NCBI RefSeq assembly: GCF_020524325.1
Contig: NZ_JAIVKY010000002.1
Coordinates: forward strand, 124,001 to 188,000
Reading direction: 5' to 3'
From: Sutcliffiella horikoshii
Lineage (GTDB): Bacteria; Bacillota; Bacilli; Bacillales; Bacillaceae_I
Length of the DNA: 64,000 bases
Below, one piece after another: positions 42,971 through 54,021 of the stretch. The position numbers and the translations under genes were made by a program. Below the pieces are notes generated by a model. That model ran no database searches. It worked only from the letters and a program-made list of their open reading frames with translations, and was not told the DNA's origin. Numbering within the stretch: position 1 is the first letter of the stretch; the number at the start of each line of letters is the position of its first letter.

Positions 42971-44482
42971 TTATTCCAACCCATCTATTTCTGTGCGCAA
43001 ATTATTATAAGCTTCCACAGTGGAATCAAGTTCAATAGCTTTATCAATCGAATCTGACGCCTTTTCCGTTTCATTTAGCTCAAGATACACTAATGCTAAA
43101 TTGTAGTGCGCTTCATGAAAAGTCGGCTGAAGGGTTGTAAGTCTTTCTAAACGATTTTTCGCATCTTCTATTTTCCCCTCTTGAATATCAATATAGGAAA
43201 GATAGAAAAGAACCTCAGGAAATTCCTCTTCTCTATCTTCCAAATCGATAAGGAGATTATAAGCTTCTTCATATTGCTCTTGTTGCACTAACATTTCTGC
43301 CTGTTTAATTTGGGCTGTTGGATTTTCTCCATTGTAACCTTCTTGCAGCATAAAATATATTAATCCAGCACTTACCGCTAAACCAAGTATTCTATGGACG
43401 AATTTCTTATGCTTTGGTAAATGTACAACAGCTGATGCTAGGAATCCACCAATTAACCCACCAATATGACCGGCATTATCAATACCTGGGATGGTAAATC
43501 CAATCGCTAAGTTTATTCCTATCAATACTAGTATGTTCGTACCCATTGTACGGAAGAACAATTTTGGATGGTTGATTCCAACAAACAGGAGAGCACCAAA
43601 GCAACCAAAAATTGCGCCGGAAGCACCTGCAGATAGTGATGAAGTAAATACGAAACTAGCTAATGAACCGGCAAATCCGGCAAACAAATAAATGGCTAAA
43701 AAACGGACATTTCCATATATTCTCTCAACAGCTGTGCCAAGATAATAGATGGCCATTGTATTAAGTATAAGATGTAGAAACCCTATATGAAGGACAATTG
43801 GAGTGAAAAAACGCCACCACTCCCCTTCCAAGATGGCTGGGTTATATTTTGCCCCGTACTTAACCAATGTCTCAGGATTCTGGCTTCCTCCATTTGTCTC
43901 CAATAAGTAAAACATCACAAGGTGTAAAAAGATAAAAAAGTAGGTGAAAAAGGGTTTTCCATGTTGAAATAAGGACCTCTCCTTTTTATCTCTTTGAGTA
44001 GAAGCGTTTAGGACGGTCTGTTTAAGATGGTATAATCCTAGATCGTCTAGTTCGACCTCTTCTTTTACTGTAATCTCATCCCCAGTTAAATGTGAAATTC
44101 TATTTAGTGCACTTTGAGTATTTCCTTCATGCATAACAATAGAATGAAGCTCTGTTTTTTCGTTTTCAAAAGGTTCATTTACCCTGAATTCCCAATCATC
44201 CACAGGCGGGTATGATGAAACATAAATATTGAACGCATGCAAATGGCGTTTTCTCAGCTGTTGCTTGAAATTAACGACATGTCCCGATGCATTTTCAATG
44301 TCACGTTGAAGCCATGTGCTCCAATCCAGATCATGTCGATAAATTCTAATAATCGGTGCTTTCTTATGTGTAAGGTTTTCTAGCCAGAGTTCATTTTGAT
44401 CTGGAGAGATATGTAAAATTCGATATTCTTTACTTACTACGTAATGTTGAATAAGCTGCCAAAATAAGATATCTTGCTTCAA
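42971..44482 (-). CDS. gluP: Rhomboid intramembrane protease GluP with TPR repeats
   Basis: GluP (YqgP) cleaves within membrane segments and in B. subtilis works with FtsH on the magnesium transporter MgtE. The 503-residue protein has a cytoplasmic N-terminal domain of about 180 residues and a rhomboid core with the Ser nucleophile in GASGAIFGCFG and His in NAGHIGGLIGG. Tetratricopeptide-type repeats fill the C-terminus (HEAHYNLALVYLELNETEKA). No start problem is seen. Confidence 0.95.
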   Translation of the reverse strand: MKQDILFWQLIQHYVVSKEYRILHISPDQNELWLENLTHKKAPIIRIYRHDLDWSTWLQRDIENASGHVVNFKQQLRKRHLHAFNIYVSSYPPVDDWEFRVNEPFENEKTELHSIVMHEGNTQSALNRISHLTGDEITVKEEVELDDLGLYHLKQTVLNASTQRDKKERSLFQHGKPFFTYFFIFLHLVMFYLLETNGGSQNPETLVKYGAKYNPAILEGEWWRFFTPIVLHIGFLHLILNTMAIYYLGTAVERIYGNVRFLAIYLFAGFAGSLASFVFTSSLSAGASGAIFGCFGALLFVGINHPKLFFRTMGTNILVLIGINLAIGFTIPGIDNAGHIGGLIGGFLASAVVHLPKHKKFVHRILGLAVSAGLIYFMLQEGYNGENPTAQIKQAEMLVQQEQYEEAYNLLIDLEDREEEFPEVLFYLSYIDIQEGKIEDAKNRLERLTTLQPTFHEAHYNLALVYLELNETEKASDSIDKAIELDSTVEAYNNLRTEIDGLE

Positions 44483-44549
44483 ATGCCCACCTCCTCGTTC
44501 CTATATTTTAAATGGTCCAAGGAGAAAAGTAAAAAAATAACTATATTGA

Positions 44550-46268
44550 TTATTTATCAAACTCAAATCTTGATGTGATGACAGAAAGGGATTTGGATAA
44601 GGCATTTAGTTTCTTTCCTATTTCATTTGTATATTCCATCTGTCCTACTTGATTTTCACTCGCTGATAGCATTTCTTCTGAACTTGCGGAAGTTTCTTGA
44701 GAGACAGAAAGCAAACTGTCCGTTGCTGATTCCAAATTCGGTAAAAACTCCTGCCATCCTTTTAAGTCTCCATTAATGACCGTTAAGTTTTCGCTCACTT
44801 CTTCCATTTCAGCCATCAATTCATCGAAAGTCACTTTAGATAGGTTTGCAGTGGCTAAATTATCTTTAATCTTATTATGCATGCTTTCAAATTCATTTAC
44901 CGCATTTGCTGTTACATCTTCCATACGCCCAATGGAACTCGTAATTTCCTCTGCAGCAGACGTAGATTGTTCTGCAAGATTTCTTACTTCGTTAGCTACG
45001 ACAGCAAACCCCTTACCTGCATCCCCTGCCCTGGCGGCTTCAATAGTCGCATTCAGTGCCAATAATTTCGTTTGTTCGGCAATTCCTTTAATCAAGACTA
45101 CTAACCCGGTGATGGAAACAGAATAGTCTTTTACATTTTTCACCGTGTTGGACAACGCTTCAAAGTCTTTTTCAAATTTAATAATTGTCGTAATGAGCGT
45201 ATTCATGTGTTTTTTCCCAATTTCGGAAGAGTCATCCATTCTGTTGGAACTAGAAAAAACACGTGACATATTGTTCTGCATTTCCCTGATGATGTCTTTC
45301 ATTTCTTTAATACTTTCCACGCTGCTCTCAGAACTAGAAGCAGTTTGCATAGCCCCTTCTTTTACCATATGAATAGAGCTTATTAATTGATGGGTAGAAA
45401 CCATGGAGTCTTCTGCTGAAAGTCCAAGTTGGGTACCTGTCTCTTCTAATTCTCTCGTCGTTTGTTTTATTTCTTTTACAACCTGAGTCATGTTATGGAT
45501 CATGGAATTATAGCTTTTATTTAGTGACACTAGTTCAGGAATGGATGTTTTAATATTTTTTGTAGGACGAAGGTTTCCTTCTCTTCCTTCTCTCATCGCT
45601 TCCCTAAGGACAGATAGAGGCTTTGTTAAGGTTCGTACAAAGATAATGGTGATGCACGTAAAAAGAATGATACTGCCTATAATGACCATGAGTATGAAGA
45701 TACCCATATCATGAACAGGGCTTAAATAAGATGTAGTCGGAAGAATTAATGCATATATTCCACCCAGTTCTTTCATCTCTTGGTAGGTGACTGTATATTC
45801 CACCCCGTCAATGGATTCTTTTAATATACCTTCTTTACTGTTGACTATCGATTCCACCAAGTTATCACTCATAGACGGAAGATTCCCTTCACTTACTTTG
45901 AAAGGTTGAACAGTGTTATTGGCTATGTAAAAAAACTCCGGAGAGATGCCATCCTCTTTCAAAGTATCTCTTTGAGCTCGTATGTTCATCTCTAACTGCT
46001 GCATAAAGTATGCTTCATCACTTATATATGTGAACTTTAAAGGCTCTGCAATATACCCCATAAGTTCAACTTCTCTAACTAGACGATTTTCTATACTATC
46101 AATAGTCATTTCTTTAGATTTGGTATAGGAAACGAATCCCACTGCCGTTATGGACGCTAACATTAGTGAAATAAAGAGAATGAATAGTCTCGTACCCAGA
46201 TTTATCTTTCCTAAATAATGTTGTACTTTCTGTATGATTCTGTTTTTATCGATTGCTAGTTGTTTCAT
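44550..46268 (-). CDS. Methyl-accepting chemotaxis protein
   Basis: The 572-residue receptor has a first membrane helix ([19 protein letters not shown]), an extracellular sensor of about 150 residues, a second helix ([22 protein letters not shown]) and a HAMP domain. The signalling domain has the hairpin tip motif [22 protein letters not shown]. It feeds CheA/CheW to bias flagellar rotation; the ligand is unknown. It interrupts the gluP-yqgN gene order usual in B. subtilis. Confidence 0.93.
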   Translation of the reverse strand: MKQLAIDKNRIIQKVQHYLGKINLGTRLFILFISLMLASITAVGFVSYTKSKEMTIDSIENRLVREVELMGYIAEPLKFTYISDEAYFMQQLEMNIRAQRDTLKEDGISPEFFYIANNTVQPFKVSEGNLPSMSDNLVESIVNSKEGILKESIDGVEYTVTYQEMKELGGIYALILPTTSYLSPVHDMGIFILMVIIGSIILFTCITIIFVRTLTKPLSVLREAMREGREGNLRPTKNIKTSIPELVSLNKSYNSMIHNMTQVVKEIKQTTRELEETGTQLGLSAEDSMVSTHQLISSIHMVKEGAMQTASSSESSVESIKEMKDIIREMQNNMSRVFSSSNRMDDSSEIGKKHMNTLITTIIKFEKDFEALSNTVKNVKDYSVSITGLVVLIKGIAEQTKLLALNATIEAARAGDAGKGFAVVANEVRNLAEQSTSAAEEITSSIGRMEDVTANAVNEFESMHNKIKDNLATANLSKVTFDELMAEMEEVSENLTVINGDLKGWQEFLPNLESATDSLLSVSQETSASSEEMLSASENQVGQMEYTNEIGKKLNALSKSLSVITSRFEFDK

Positions 46269-46393
46269 CCAGTTAATCCCCCTGTAACTCCTATTCGTCT
46301 AACAGAATAAATTATAGAGGAAAAATATTAATCTAATGTTAATTTTATGTAATTTTAATGCCAAAAGAAAAACCACCAGCAGCCACTGGCAGT

Positions 46394-46573
46394 TTATCCA
46401 CGAAATACGGTTTGTAAAAAGCGGTCGCGTACAAATGGAATATCCATACCAAAGGCAACCACAAATCTCCTAATACTACCGATTCCTAAAATGTAATTTA
46501 GGATTTTATAACGACTTTGGTAAATGGCATATGTACCGACACCAATCAGAAAAATTCTTAGTAAGAATCCCAT
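46394..46573 (-). CDS. Small membrane protein, YqgO-like by position (59 aa)
   Basis: The product (MGFLLRIFLIGVGTYAIYQS, then a basic tail with RRFVVAFGMDIPFVRDRFLQ) has one N-terminal helix and a basic C-terminus. ATG 46573 is chosen since AGGAGGG lies 6 bases upstream; the ATG six bases earlier abuts that site. Between gluP and yqgN a small protein yqgO is expected by synteny, but I cannot confirm identity from sequence. Confidence 0.65.
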   Translation of the reverse strand: MGFLLRIFLIGVGTYAIYQSRYKILNYILGIGSIRRFVVAFGMDIPFVRDRFLQTVFRG

Positions 46574-46607
46574 CTTCATCCCTCCTATCTATATCTTGCT
46601 TAAAAAT

Positions 46608-46636
46608 AAAAAAAACATGCCCACAAAAAGGCATGT
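46608..46636 (-). terminator. Terminator of ldh
   Basis: Minus strand ACATGCC/GGCATGT stem followed by TTTTTTT, directly after the ldh stop. Confidence 0.85.
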
Positions 46637-46637
46637 C

Positions 46638-47600
<963 letters not shown>

Positions 47601-47621
47601 CTAGGTTACGTTTACAATTTT

Positions 47622-47655
47622 ATTATACCAAGAAATATTGTGAAATACTGAGCAA
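47622..47655 (-). promoter_or_regulatory. ldh promoter with Rex-like operator
   Basis: Minus strand TGGTATAAT is an extended -10 (hexamer at 47627-47622) with a weak -35. Immediately upstream, TTGTGAAATACTGAGCAA (47638-47655, plus strand) matches the Rex consensus TTGTGAAATATTTCACAA at 14 of 18 positions and covers the -35 region. Confidence 0.6.
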
Positions 47656-47670
47656 ATTATATATAATTTG

Positions 47671-48465
47671 TTACATTAGGACCAAGATAGTAATCATACT
47701 TGCAATGAATATGGATGCTATGTTGACCACATCATTGTTCACCCACACTTTTCCTTTTACAAGTCTTGTGGGCTGTTGACAGTGTTCTTTTCTTTCCACA
47801 TGTTTTCCGCACACTTTACACTGGTAGTCGGATTGCACGGTTGCACCTAAAAATGTATCAATAAAGCAGCCGACTACACCCATTGCGGTAATGAAAAAAA
47901 CGAGTTCCATCGTTATTTCACTCCATAAAAAGGAGGAAGCAACACTGATTAACGCAGAACCAGCTACTGCTGCTAGGGTACCTTGTACAGATATCGCTCC
48001 GGAAGTTCCTGGCTCCACTGTTTTCATTTTCATGAGAGATAAAGGCCTCTTCTTACTCAAGGATCCTATTTCGGATGCCCATGTATCTGAATTTGCGACA
48101 GCAATGGAGACGATAAATCCATATATCCAAAAGTCCCCAGGAAACACGTATGCTAATATTCCAATCAGTGCAGGCACGCCACCATTTGCGAAAACTTGAA
48201 AAATATCACGTTGCGACCCTTTTTCATGCATGTCTATAATCTTTTCCTTTTGCTTACGGTTGTATTTGCTCCATAAACTGGATGTCACAAAGAACAGTCC
48301 AATCAATACAAGACCATACCCTTTAAAACCTAAAGCAATCAACATTCCAACCAGGAAGGTTCCAAAAGCTCCCGAAACAGCCAAGGCCTTTAGTTTATAC
48401 CCTCCCAAAGCCAACACAATAATGCCAATAATTAATAGAATCTCATTTTCTAATAGTGCAGTCAT
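47671..48465 (-). CDS. DUF92 integral membrane protein
   Basis: The 264-residue protein has six to seven membrane helices and the DUF92 motif ANSDTWASEIGSLSK near the middle. A Cys set (YQCKVCGKHVERKEHC) late in the protein could bind metal. The family includes plant phytyl-phosphate kinase VTE6 and TMEM19; the bacterial substrate is unknown, perhaps a polyprenyl phosphate. ATG 48465 follows GAGGTCG inside the end of yqgN, overlapping it. Confidence 0.82.
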   Translation of the reverse strand: MTALLENEILLIIGIIVLALGGYKLKALAVSGAFGTFLVGMLIALGFKGYGLVLIGLFFVTSSLWSKYNRKQKEKIIDMHEKGSQRDIFQVFANGGVPALIGILAYVFPGDFWIYGFIVSIAVANSDTWASEIGSLSKKRPLSLMKMKTVEPGTSGAISVQGTLAAVAGSALISVASSFLWSEITMELVFFITAMGVVGCFIDTFLGATVQSDYQCKVCGKHVERKEHCQQPTRLVKGKVWVNNDVVNIASIFIASMITILVLM

Positions 48466-49018
48466 ACACGACCTCATTCGTCACAATTTTATGTACGGGT
48501 ATATCATAATGATCGGTCGGGACTTTTTTAACCAGCTGTTCAGTAAATGCCAATGCAACTTTAGAGCGGGTGTAATCAACCAGATAACGGTCGTAATATC
48601 CACCGCCGAAGCCTACTCTATATCCTTCCTCATCAAAAATCAGACCGGGAACCAGAATGAATTCGAGCTTTTCTTTCAGGCATATTTCCACTTCTGTGAC
48701 GATAGGCTCTTTTAAACCAAAGTAGACGGACTCTAGCTGGTTGAAGTTTTCTAGGAAATAAAACTCCATGCCTTTGTTGTTTGGGAAACATTTCGGCACA
48801 GCCACTTTCTTTCCTTCATGCCATGCGCGCATGATAATGGCTTCTGTGTCCACTTCTGGAAAACGGGAGATGGTCACAGCAATTGTTTGTGCATCCTGCC
48901 ATTCGTTTGAAGCAAACAGCTTTTCATGAATCGCTTTGCATTTTGCTTCATGGCTTAAAGGGTCCATGTTCCCCAGTGTTTTTTTCATCTCTTCCCTTAT
49001 TGTACTCTTCTCCTTCAT
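48443..49018 (-). CDS. yqgN: 5-formyltetrahydrofolate cyclo-ligase
   Basis: This ATP-dependent enzyme converts 5-formyl-THF to 5,10-methenyl-THF. The 191-residue protein has the basic N-terminal motif, EVDTEAIIMRAWHEGKKVAVPKC, and the phosphate-binding loop GYRVGFGGGYYDRYL. AGGAGG precedes ATG 49018. The position near gluP and rpmG matches B. subtilis yqgN. Confidence 0.95.
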   Translation of the reverse strand: MKEKSTIREEMKKTLGNMDPLSHEAKCKAIHEKLFASNEWQDAQTIAVTISRFPEVDTEAIIMRAWHEGKKVAVPKCFPNNKGMEFYFLENFNQLESVYFGLKEPIVTEVEICLKEKLEFILVPGLIFDEEGYRVGFGGGYYDRYLVDYTRSKVALAFTEQLVKKVPTDHYDIPVHKIVTNEVVYDCTIRK

Positions 49019-49131
49019 TACCTTGCCTCCTAAGACACTCTTACTCTTACCATACCAAATTTTATTTATACCTACACCTAAAACGATAGGATTTTCCAGT
49101 TAAAGATATTCATTGGGTTAAACAAAACTAC

Positions 49132-49488
49132 CCTGTTGACTGAAGTGGAGGTGTGAGACTCCAGCGGTAGGTAGCGGTAGCTTGAGACCCCACAGCGAAG
49201 GAGGCCACTGATAAACCCAATAACTTATCTTTTGGATAATTTATAGCTATTGATTGGAGCAATAGGCGGAGACTCCTACGGGGGAGTAGCGACAATGTTG
49301 AGACCCCGCAGGGCGTAGCTCGAGGAGGCTCAAGGTCGCCCCGTGGAAAGCGGAGCCGTTTGCGGAAATCAACAGCGGTATCTTACAAAATCTAAAGTCA
49401 AAGACTTTTTCAGTGGCCATCAGCGCAGCGAGGAGGCTCAAGCACACGCCCCGCGGAAAGCGAACACCAAAACGGAAGGAAACAGGGA
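49132..49488. repeat. Nested hairpin repeats upstream of yqgN and rpmG
   Basis: The two halves of one hairpin element (49132-49202, starting CTGTTGACTGAAGTGG; 49419-49488, with GCGAGGAGGCTCAAGC) are separated by an inserted unit carrying a full type-A element in the opposite orientation (49245-49376, ending GGAAATCAACAGC). Confidence 0.75.
49203..49418. mobile_element. 216-bp MITE-like unit bounded by GGCCACTGA inverted repeats
   Basis: GGCCACTGATAAA at the left and TTTTTCAGTGGCC at the right bound the insertion, matching the ends of the 211-bp unit at 16987-17197. CAGCGAAG just outside the left end resembles CAGCGCAGCGAGG outside the right end, a possible target duplication. No coding capacity. 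Confidence 0.6.
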
Positions 49489-49608
49489 GTTTTTACACCC
49501 CCCCGAACTTTATTTTCCCCTACCCGAAAAAAAACTGGCATTATAAAAAAAATAATGATATTATAGTAAGGTCTGAATTGAATGCACTATATGTTTGGAG
49601 GGATAACG

Positions 49609-49758
49609 ATGCGCGTAAACGTAACTTTAGCTTGTACTGAAACTGGTGATCGTAACTATATCACTACTAAAAATAAACGTAACAACCCAGATCGTCTTGA
49701 GCTTAAAAAATACAGCCCAAGATTGAAAAAAGTAACTGTACACCGTGAAACAAAATAA
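49609..49758 (+). CDS. rpmG: Ribosomal protein L33, zinc-independent (C-) form
   Basis: The 49-residue protein [20 protein letters not shown] is a bL33. Zinc-binding L33 has two CxxC pairs; here only one Cys remains (ACTETG, and KYSPRLKK in place of KYCP), so it is the C- form used without zinc. GGAGGG precedes ATG 49609. It is convergent with the nucleotidyltransferase gene and ends at its own terminator. Confidence 0.93.
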   Translation: MRVNVTLACTETGDRNYITTKNKRNNPDRLELKKYSPRLKKVTVHRETK

Positions 49759-49791
49759 GCAGCAGGATTTTCCTGTCTGCTTATTTTTTTT
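49754..49791 (+). terminator. Terminator of rpmG
   Basis: AATAAGCA/TGCTTATT stem with inner AGGATTTTCCT pairing followed by TTTTTTT. Confidence 0.85.
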
Positions 49792-49796
49792 GCCCA

Positions 49797-50858
49797 TTAA
49801 CCTGCTTCTACCGGGCTTATATTCTTTTTATTTTTGACCTTTACAGATGTTCCCGCTTTATATCCCTCACTAACCTGATACCTTGGGGCAATGGTTACGT
49901 TTCTTATTGATGATGGAGAGGTTTGTTCAATGGTAACATCATCCCAAACAATGCTTCTGCTTAACTCACAGTCCTTTGTTATTTTGGAACTCTTACCGAT
50001 GATTGTGTACTTGCCAATAACCACATGTGCACCCAGATAAGAATCGTTACCGATATATGCAGGCCTGTTGATGGTCACATTGTCTTCCATTTTCACATTA
50101 GAGCCAACCCATAAATTAGGCAATACCTCTTCAGCCGCTATATTGACACGTACTTTTTTATCAAGCATGTCGTACTGCGCCTGACGGTAATCCTCATGAC
50201 TTCCAATATCCTTCCAATATCCATTTGTGTGATAGCCATAGAGACTCATACCGTTTTTAATTAGCCTTGGAAAGATATCTTTACTAAAATCGTACGCTTT
50301 TCCTTTTTCCATCATACATAATACAAAAGGATCTACCACATAAATTCCAGTGTTTACAACCTTACTGAATTCCTCGTCTTTTTGTGGTTTTTCCACAAAT
50401 CTCCTGATATGACCTTGTTCATCCGTATCTACAATACCGAACTTATTCGGTTTTTTGACTTCCTTTGTAAAAATAGTGAACAAGGAATGTTTTTGCATAT
50501 GATAGCGCACTCCGGCCATCAAATCAAAGTCAGTCAATGCATCCCCGCTTATAACCAGAAAAGGTTCATCAAGAAGATGCTCTGCATTTTTTACGCTCCC
50601 GGCAGTTCCAAGCGGAAGTGTTTCCTGCAAATACGTTATTTGCACGCCCCATTGGGAACCATCTCCAAAATAGCTTCTAATTTTATCGCTTAAATATTGG
50701 AGGGTGATGATAATTTCTGTAATTCCATGTTCTTTCAAGAGTTCAATGCTGTATTCCATGACAGGTTTATTAAGCAGTGGCACCAATGGTTTTGGGAGTT
50801 TTTGTGTTAATGGCAACAGCCGGGTACCTTTCCCCCCAGCCAATATGACTGCTTTCAT
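49797..50858 (-). CDS. NDP-sugar pyrophosphorylase with C-terminal left-handed beta-helix
   Basis: The 353-residue protein activates a sugar 1-phosphate with NTP. It has the signature [18 protein letters not shown] with [10 protein letters not shown], the metal Asp in [30 protein letters not shown] and VNTGIYV. It then has hexapeptide-type repeats ([20 protein letters not shown]). It resembles mannose-1-phosphate guanylyltransferase or glucose-1-phosphate transferases; the sugar cannot be told. It follows a glycosyltransferase by 14 bases, so the pair probably serves one polysaccharide or glucan. Confidence 0.85.
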   Translation of the reverse strand: MKAVILAGGKGTRLLPLTQKLPKPLVPLLNKPVMEYSIELLKEHGITEIIITLQYLSDKIRSYFGDGSQWGVQITYLQETLPLGTAGSVKNAEHLLDEPFLVISGDALTDFDLMAGVRYHMQKHSLFTIFTKEVKKPNKFGIVDTDEQGHIRRFVEKPQKDEEFSKVVNTGIYVVDPFVLCMMEKGKAYDFSKDIFPRLIKNGMSLYGYHTNGYWKDIGSHEDYRQAQYDMLDKKVRVNIAAEEVLPNLWVGSNVKMEDNVTINRPAYIGNDSYLGAHVVIGKYTIIGKSSKITKDCELSRSIVWDDVTIEQTSPSSIRNVTIAPRYQVSEGYKAGTSVKVKNKKNISPVEAG

Positions 50859-50872
50859 AAGCTTTATCCCTC

Positions 50873-52612
50873 CTACTGGACGGAAGAAGTAGTAACTGTT
50901 GTCTCATAAACCTTCTCTGTCTGATCTCTTACATCTTCCCAGTTATATTTTTGCTTCACTTCATTCAACGCCATTTCACCGAGGATAGCACCTAAAGTTG
51001 GGTTCTCTATTATAGATAGAATCTTTTTACTTAGATCATCGGCATCCCCTGGCTCAAACATCAGTCCGGATTCTCCATCTTTAATAATAGAAGAAAGACC
51101 TCCAGTCCTAGCAGCTATAACAGGTTTGGCAGCTGCCATACCTTCGATGGCAACTATTCCGAATGGTTCATAAATACTTGGTACAAGAAGCAAGTCACAT
51201 CGTTTTAGTAACGTTGCTTTTTCACGTTCATTTAAATATCCGACAAATAATATAGTTTTCTCTAGCCCGGCCTGACAGACTAATGCTTGGTAGTCAGACA
51301 AATAAGGGCCTTTTCCAGCTAGGATAAACAAACATTCCGGATGGGTTACATGTATTTTTTTTGCAGCATCTATTAAAGTGGTGATCCCTTTCTCAGGTAC
51401 CATTCTGCCTAAAAATAATGCAAGAAAGGTGTATGATTTACGATTCAAAAAGTCCGATACACTATCACTTTCCTCATTTAAAAGGGAAACTCCATTTGGG
51501 ATTACACGAACTTCTTTTTTACCATGAATCTTATTTTCCACTTCTCTTTTCATAAAAGAGCTACAAACTATCAACGCATCTGAATTATGAATCAAGGATT
51601 CTTCCCATTTAGCGGTTTGAATCTGGATAGGGTATTCAAGGTTGCTTCTGCCCTGTTCAAGCGCATGTATTGTCGATACTAAAGGAAGTGTCATAAAACC
51701 TTTCAAAGCCCTTGCAGCAAATCCAACAAGCCAATCATGGGCATGAATGAGGGTAAACTTCTTGTTACTTGGAAAATTCCTAACCCGTTCTACTAAGTTC
51801 ATATTGGTCTGGGCGACAAAGAGGTGAAAATCATCATATGTGCATTCCACTTCTTTAGCCCTGTAGACGGTTATCCCTTCCACGGTTTCAGTTTCAGGCG
51901 CTCCAAGGCAATGAGGAGTCACAAGTGACACGATATGTCCTGCCTTTGCCAATTGTTTAGAAAGTTGCCAAACGTGCTGTCCGAGCCCTCCTAGAACAGC
52001 AGGAGGGCACTCCCAAGATAACATAATAATATGATATTTATATTTTATTTCTTCATGTAACAAAAGATTATGTGATGAATGAACAGAATAGAATACATCA
52101 GAAGTAACTGTTTCCTGAAATGTTCCAGATTTAAACTGACGTGCTTTTTGAAGTTCAGAAGACGGTTTTTCATAATAAGTATAACCGGCAGCCAACTGTT
52201 GCCATTTCCCTTTACCAATCATCCTTAAGGGAGTCCATACCAGGTCCGCTGTTTCAGTTGCACGTTTCATACCCTCTACTTTCAGCGTGTTGCTTTCAAA
52301 AAAAGGGAAAAATCTGTCGGCTCTTCCTACACCTATCTCCGCTCGAATAAATTTGCATTTTCTATATTCTGGAAGTGATATGCTGCCATGATTCATTTCG
52401 GTTATTATATCCAAAAAGAAGACGTCATTTCTACTGACCTGTGAGCTTCCTTTCCATCCTATCAGTCTGATGTTCAGCCCTTCCTCTCCTAATGACTGAT
52501 AGACCTTAACGAAATCTTCCCTCCATTGATGCACGACCCATTCAACTTTCATATCTCCGTCATCGCCAACTATCAACCTAATAAATTCCTTTTTTGGCTC
52601 TATGATGCTCAT
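50873..52612 (-). CDS. GT4 glycosyltransferase with an N-terminal DUF4912-like domain
   Basis: The protein of 579 residues has two parts. Residues 1-190 form a domain ([16 protein letters not shown], later [11 protein letters not shown]) that recalls DUF4912. Residues from 195 form a GT-B transferase like glycogen synthase: [42 protein letters not shown] and the [19 protein letters not shown] donor site. ATG 52612 is chosen (AGAGG 7 bases upstream). With the next gene it may make a glucan or compatible-solute glycoside. The product is unknown. Confidence 0.85.
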   Translation of the reverse strand: MSIIEPKKEFIRLIVGDDGDMKVEWVVHQWREDFVKVYQSLGEEGLNIRLIGWKGSSQVSRNDVFFLDIITEMNHGSISLPEYRKCKFIRAEIGVGRADRFFPFFESNTLKVEGMKRATETADLVWTPLRMIGKGKWQQLAAGYTYYEKPSSELQKARQFKSGTFQETVTSDVFYSVHSSHNLLLHEEIKYKYHIIMLSWECPPAVLGGLGQHVWQLSKQLAKAGHIVSLVTPHCLGAPETETVEGITVYRAKEVECTYDDFHLFVAQTNMNLVERVRNFPSNKKFTLIHAHDWLVGFAARALKGFMTLPLVSTIHALEQGRSNLEYPIQIQTAKWEESLIHNSDALIVCSSFMKREVENKIHGKKEVRVIPNGVSLLNEESDSVSDFLNRKSYTFLALFLGRMVPEKGITTLIDAAKKIHVTHPECLFILAGKGPYLSDYQALVCQAGLEKTILFVGYLNEREKATLLKRCDLLLVPSIYEPFGIVAIEGMAAAKPVIAARTGGLSSIIKDGESGLMFEPGDADDLSKKILSIIENPTLGAILGEMALNEVKQKYNWEDVRDQTEKVYETTVTTSSVQ

Positions 52613-52847
52613 GGTCAAACCTCTTCCCCCACGAATCTATCTTTTCTTTCATCTTATCATGTGAATTTTCTTTTCCACAACAGCCGGTTTTTGTCGTCTT
52701 TTGTGGTAAAGCGTAAATTTTTTATGTCCGTTGACAAAAAACGTTCACAAAACCGTCATATGTTTCTGAGGAATTTGTCGAAAGACTATTTTTCCATCCC
52801 TACTCCTATGATATAAAAAAGAGAGAAACTTTTATCGAGGTGAAAAA

Positions 52848-53228
52848 ATGTTAATCGCAAGTATAAGTTTGATCATTATTGCAGTCGCAGTGATTGTAAT
52901 TTCCTTCTTTGTGGATGACAAGTTTGCTGACTTAGAAAAGGAAATGGAACAGTTATCCTTTGATGTTGTTCAGGACAAATATAAGTTGGAAAGAAAAATG
53001 AAAGTATTAGAAGAAGAACTATTAGGTGGAACTACTCCTATACATAAGGTTAAAACTAAAAGACAAGCAAGCCACCAAAATGTAAGCGAAGAAGATGTTG
53101 CTATTTCCCTTTACCAAAAAGGATACACACCTTCTCAAATCTCTCAATTCACTTCCACTTCTATGGACAAAGTGGAACAAATCCTTCATTCTGCGAACTT
53201 AAAAGGGAATGTAGCCAATGAGAACTAA
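52848..53228 (+). CDS. Membrane-anchored coiled-coil protein with C-terminal HTH-like motif
   Basis: The 126-residue protein has an N-terminal helix (LIASISLIIIAVAVIVISFF), then a charged coiled coil (DLEKEMEQLSFDVVQDKYKL). It ends with a helix-turn-helix-like segment (EEDVAISLYQKGYTPSQISQ) such as is found in sigma region 4 and resolvases. I do not recognise the function. It overlaps the next gene by 11 bases and is divergent from the glycosyltransferase. Confidence 0.75.
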   Translation: MLIASISLIIIAVAVIVISFFVDDKFADLEKEMEQLSFDVVQDKYKLERKMKVLEEELLGGTTPIHKVKTKRQASHQNVSEEDVAISLYQKGYTPSQISQFTSTSMDKVEQILHSANLKGNVANEN

Positions 53229-53712
53229 TCTTAGAGCATTCGCAATTGGGATCCTCTTCGCTACAGGAGTTATGGGAGTTGCCTATTCTATTGTTAGCGC
53301 CGGAGCTACTACATTAAATGCAGAAAGTGTACAGGCATATGCAGCAGAAAATGACCTTCACCTGTTATCAAAGGAAGAGTATGACGAGTTATTGCCTGAA
53401 GTAGAACCAGTAGAGGAAACAAAGACAGAAGAAAAAGAAGAAGTGAAAGAAGAGAGTAAGAACAAAGAAGAAGACACTGAAGTTGTGGAAGAAAAAGAAG
53501 AAGAGAATGAACCTTTTGAAATCGTGATACCGGACGGAATGGCAACCTATGAGATTACCGCGTTATTAGCACGTGAAGGGATCATTGAGGATGACAAGAA
53601 GTTTGACGCTTACCTTGAAGACAAGAACATTGCTACCAAGGTGCGTTCTGGTACGTTTACCATGAAAAAAGGTATGAGTTATGAAGAAGCAGCAGACGTG
53701 TTGATTAAATAA
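53218..53712 (+). CDS. Short exported protein with an MltG/YceG-type LysM-like domain
   Basis: The 164-residue protein has a signal-anchor (FAIGILFATGVMGVAYSIV) and an extremely Glu/Lys-rich linker of about 50 residues. A C-terminal domain FEIVIPDGMATYEITALLAR and then LEDKNIATKVRSGTFTM resembles the N-terminal subdomain of endolytic transglycosylase MltG. The catalytic YceG domain is absent, so it cannot be a full MltG; a wall-binding or regulatory role is inferred. Its start overlaps the upstream gene. Confidence 0.75.
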   Translation: MRTNLRAFAIGILFATGVMGVAYSIVSAGATTLNAESVQAYAAENDLHLLSKEEYDELLPEVEPVEETKTEEKEEVKEESKNKEEDTEVVEEKEEENEPFEIVIPDGMATYEITALLAREGIIEDDKKFDAYLEDKNIATKVRSGTFTMKKGMSYEEAADVLIK

Positions 53713-53722
53713 TTCCTGTTGA

Positions 53723-53756
53723 AAAAGCGCCGTTCCACTTTGGACGGTGCTTTTTT
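53723..53756 (+). terminator. Terminator of the two-gene operon
   Basis: AAAAGCGCCGT/ACGGTGCTTTT stem followed by TTTTTTG, just after the stop. Confidence 0.85.
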
Positions 53757-53827
53757 GTAGCTTTCAGCGGAGGCAACAGATGGTTTGCCCATAAGCAAGA
53801 TGCCCTGAAATAGCCTCCAAACCAAAT

Positions 53828-53915
53828 CGGGCGATAATCTGAATTTACGGGCGATTTTTCAAAATTACGGGCGAAAAATAACCCGTTTCGGGCGATAATA
53901 TAAAATTACGGGCGA
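53828..53915. repeat. Five-copy CGGGCGA array with 20-21 bp spacing
   Basis: CGGGCGA recurs at 53828, 53848, 53868, 53889 and 53909, mostly as TTACGGGCGA. It lies in the gap between two convergent transcription units. Confidence 0.8.
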
Positions 53916-53957
53916 TTCCCTATATACCCCAAATTAACTTTGCAGCAATCTCCTCCA

Positions 53958-54016
53958 TAAAAAAGCAGCAGCCACCCGATCCGGATGTTTCTAAAACGGT
54001 CGGGAAGGCTGCTGCT
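53958..54016 (-). terminator. Terminator of cadCA
   Basis: Minus strand AGCAGCAGCC/GGCTGCTGCT stem with further inner pairing followed by TTTTTT, directly after the cadA stop. Confidence 0.85.
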
Positions 54017-54021
54017 ATCAG

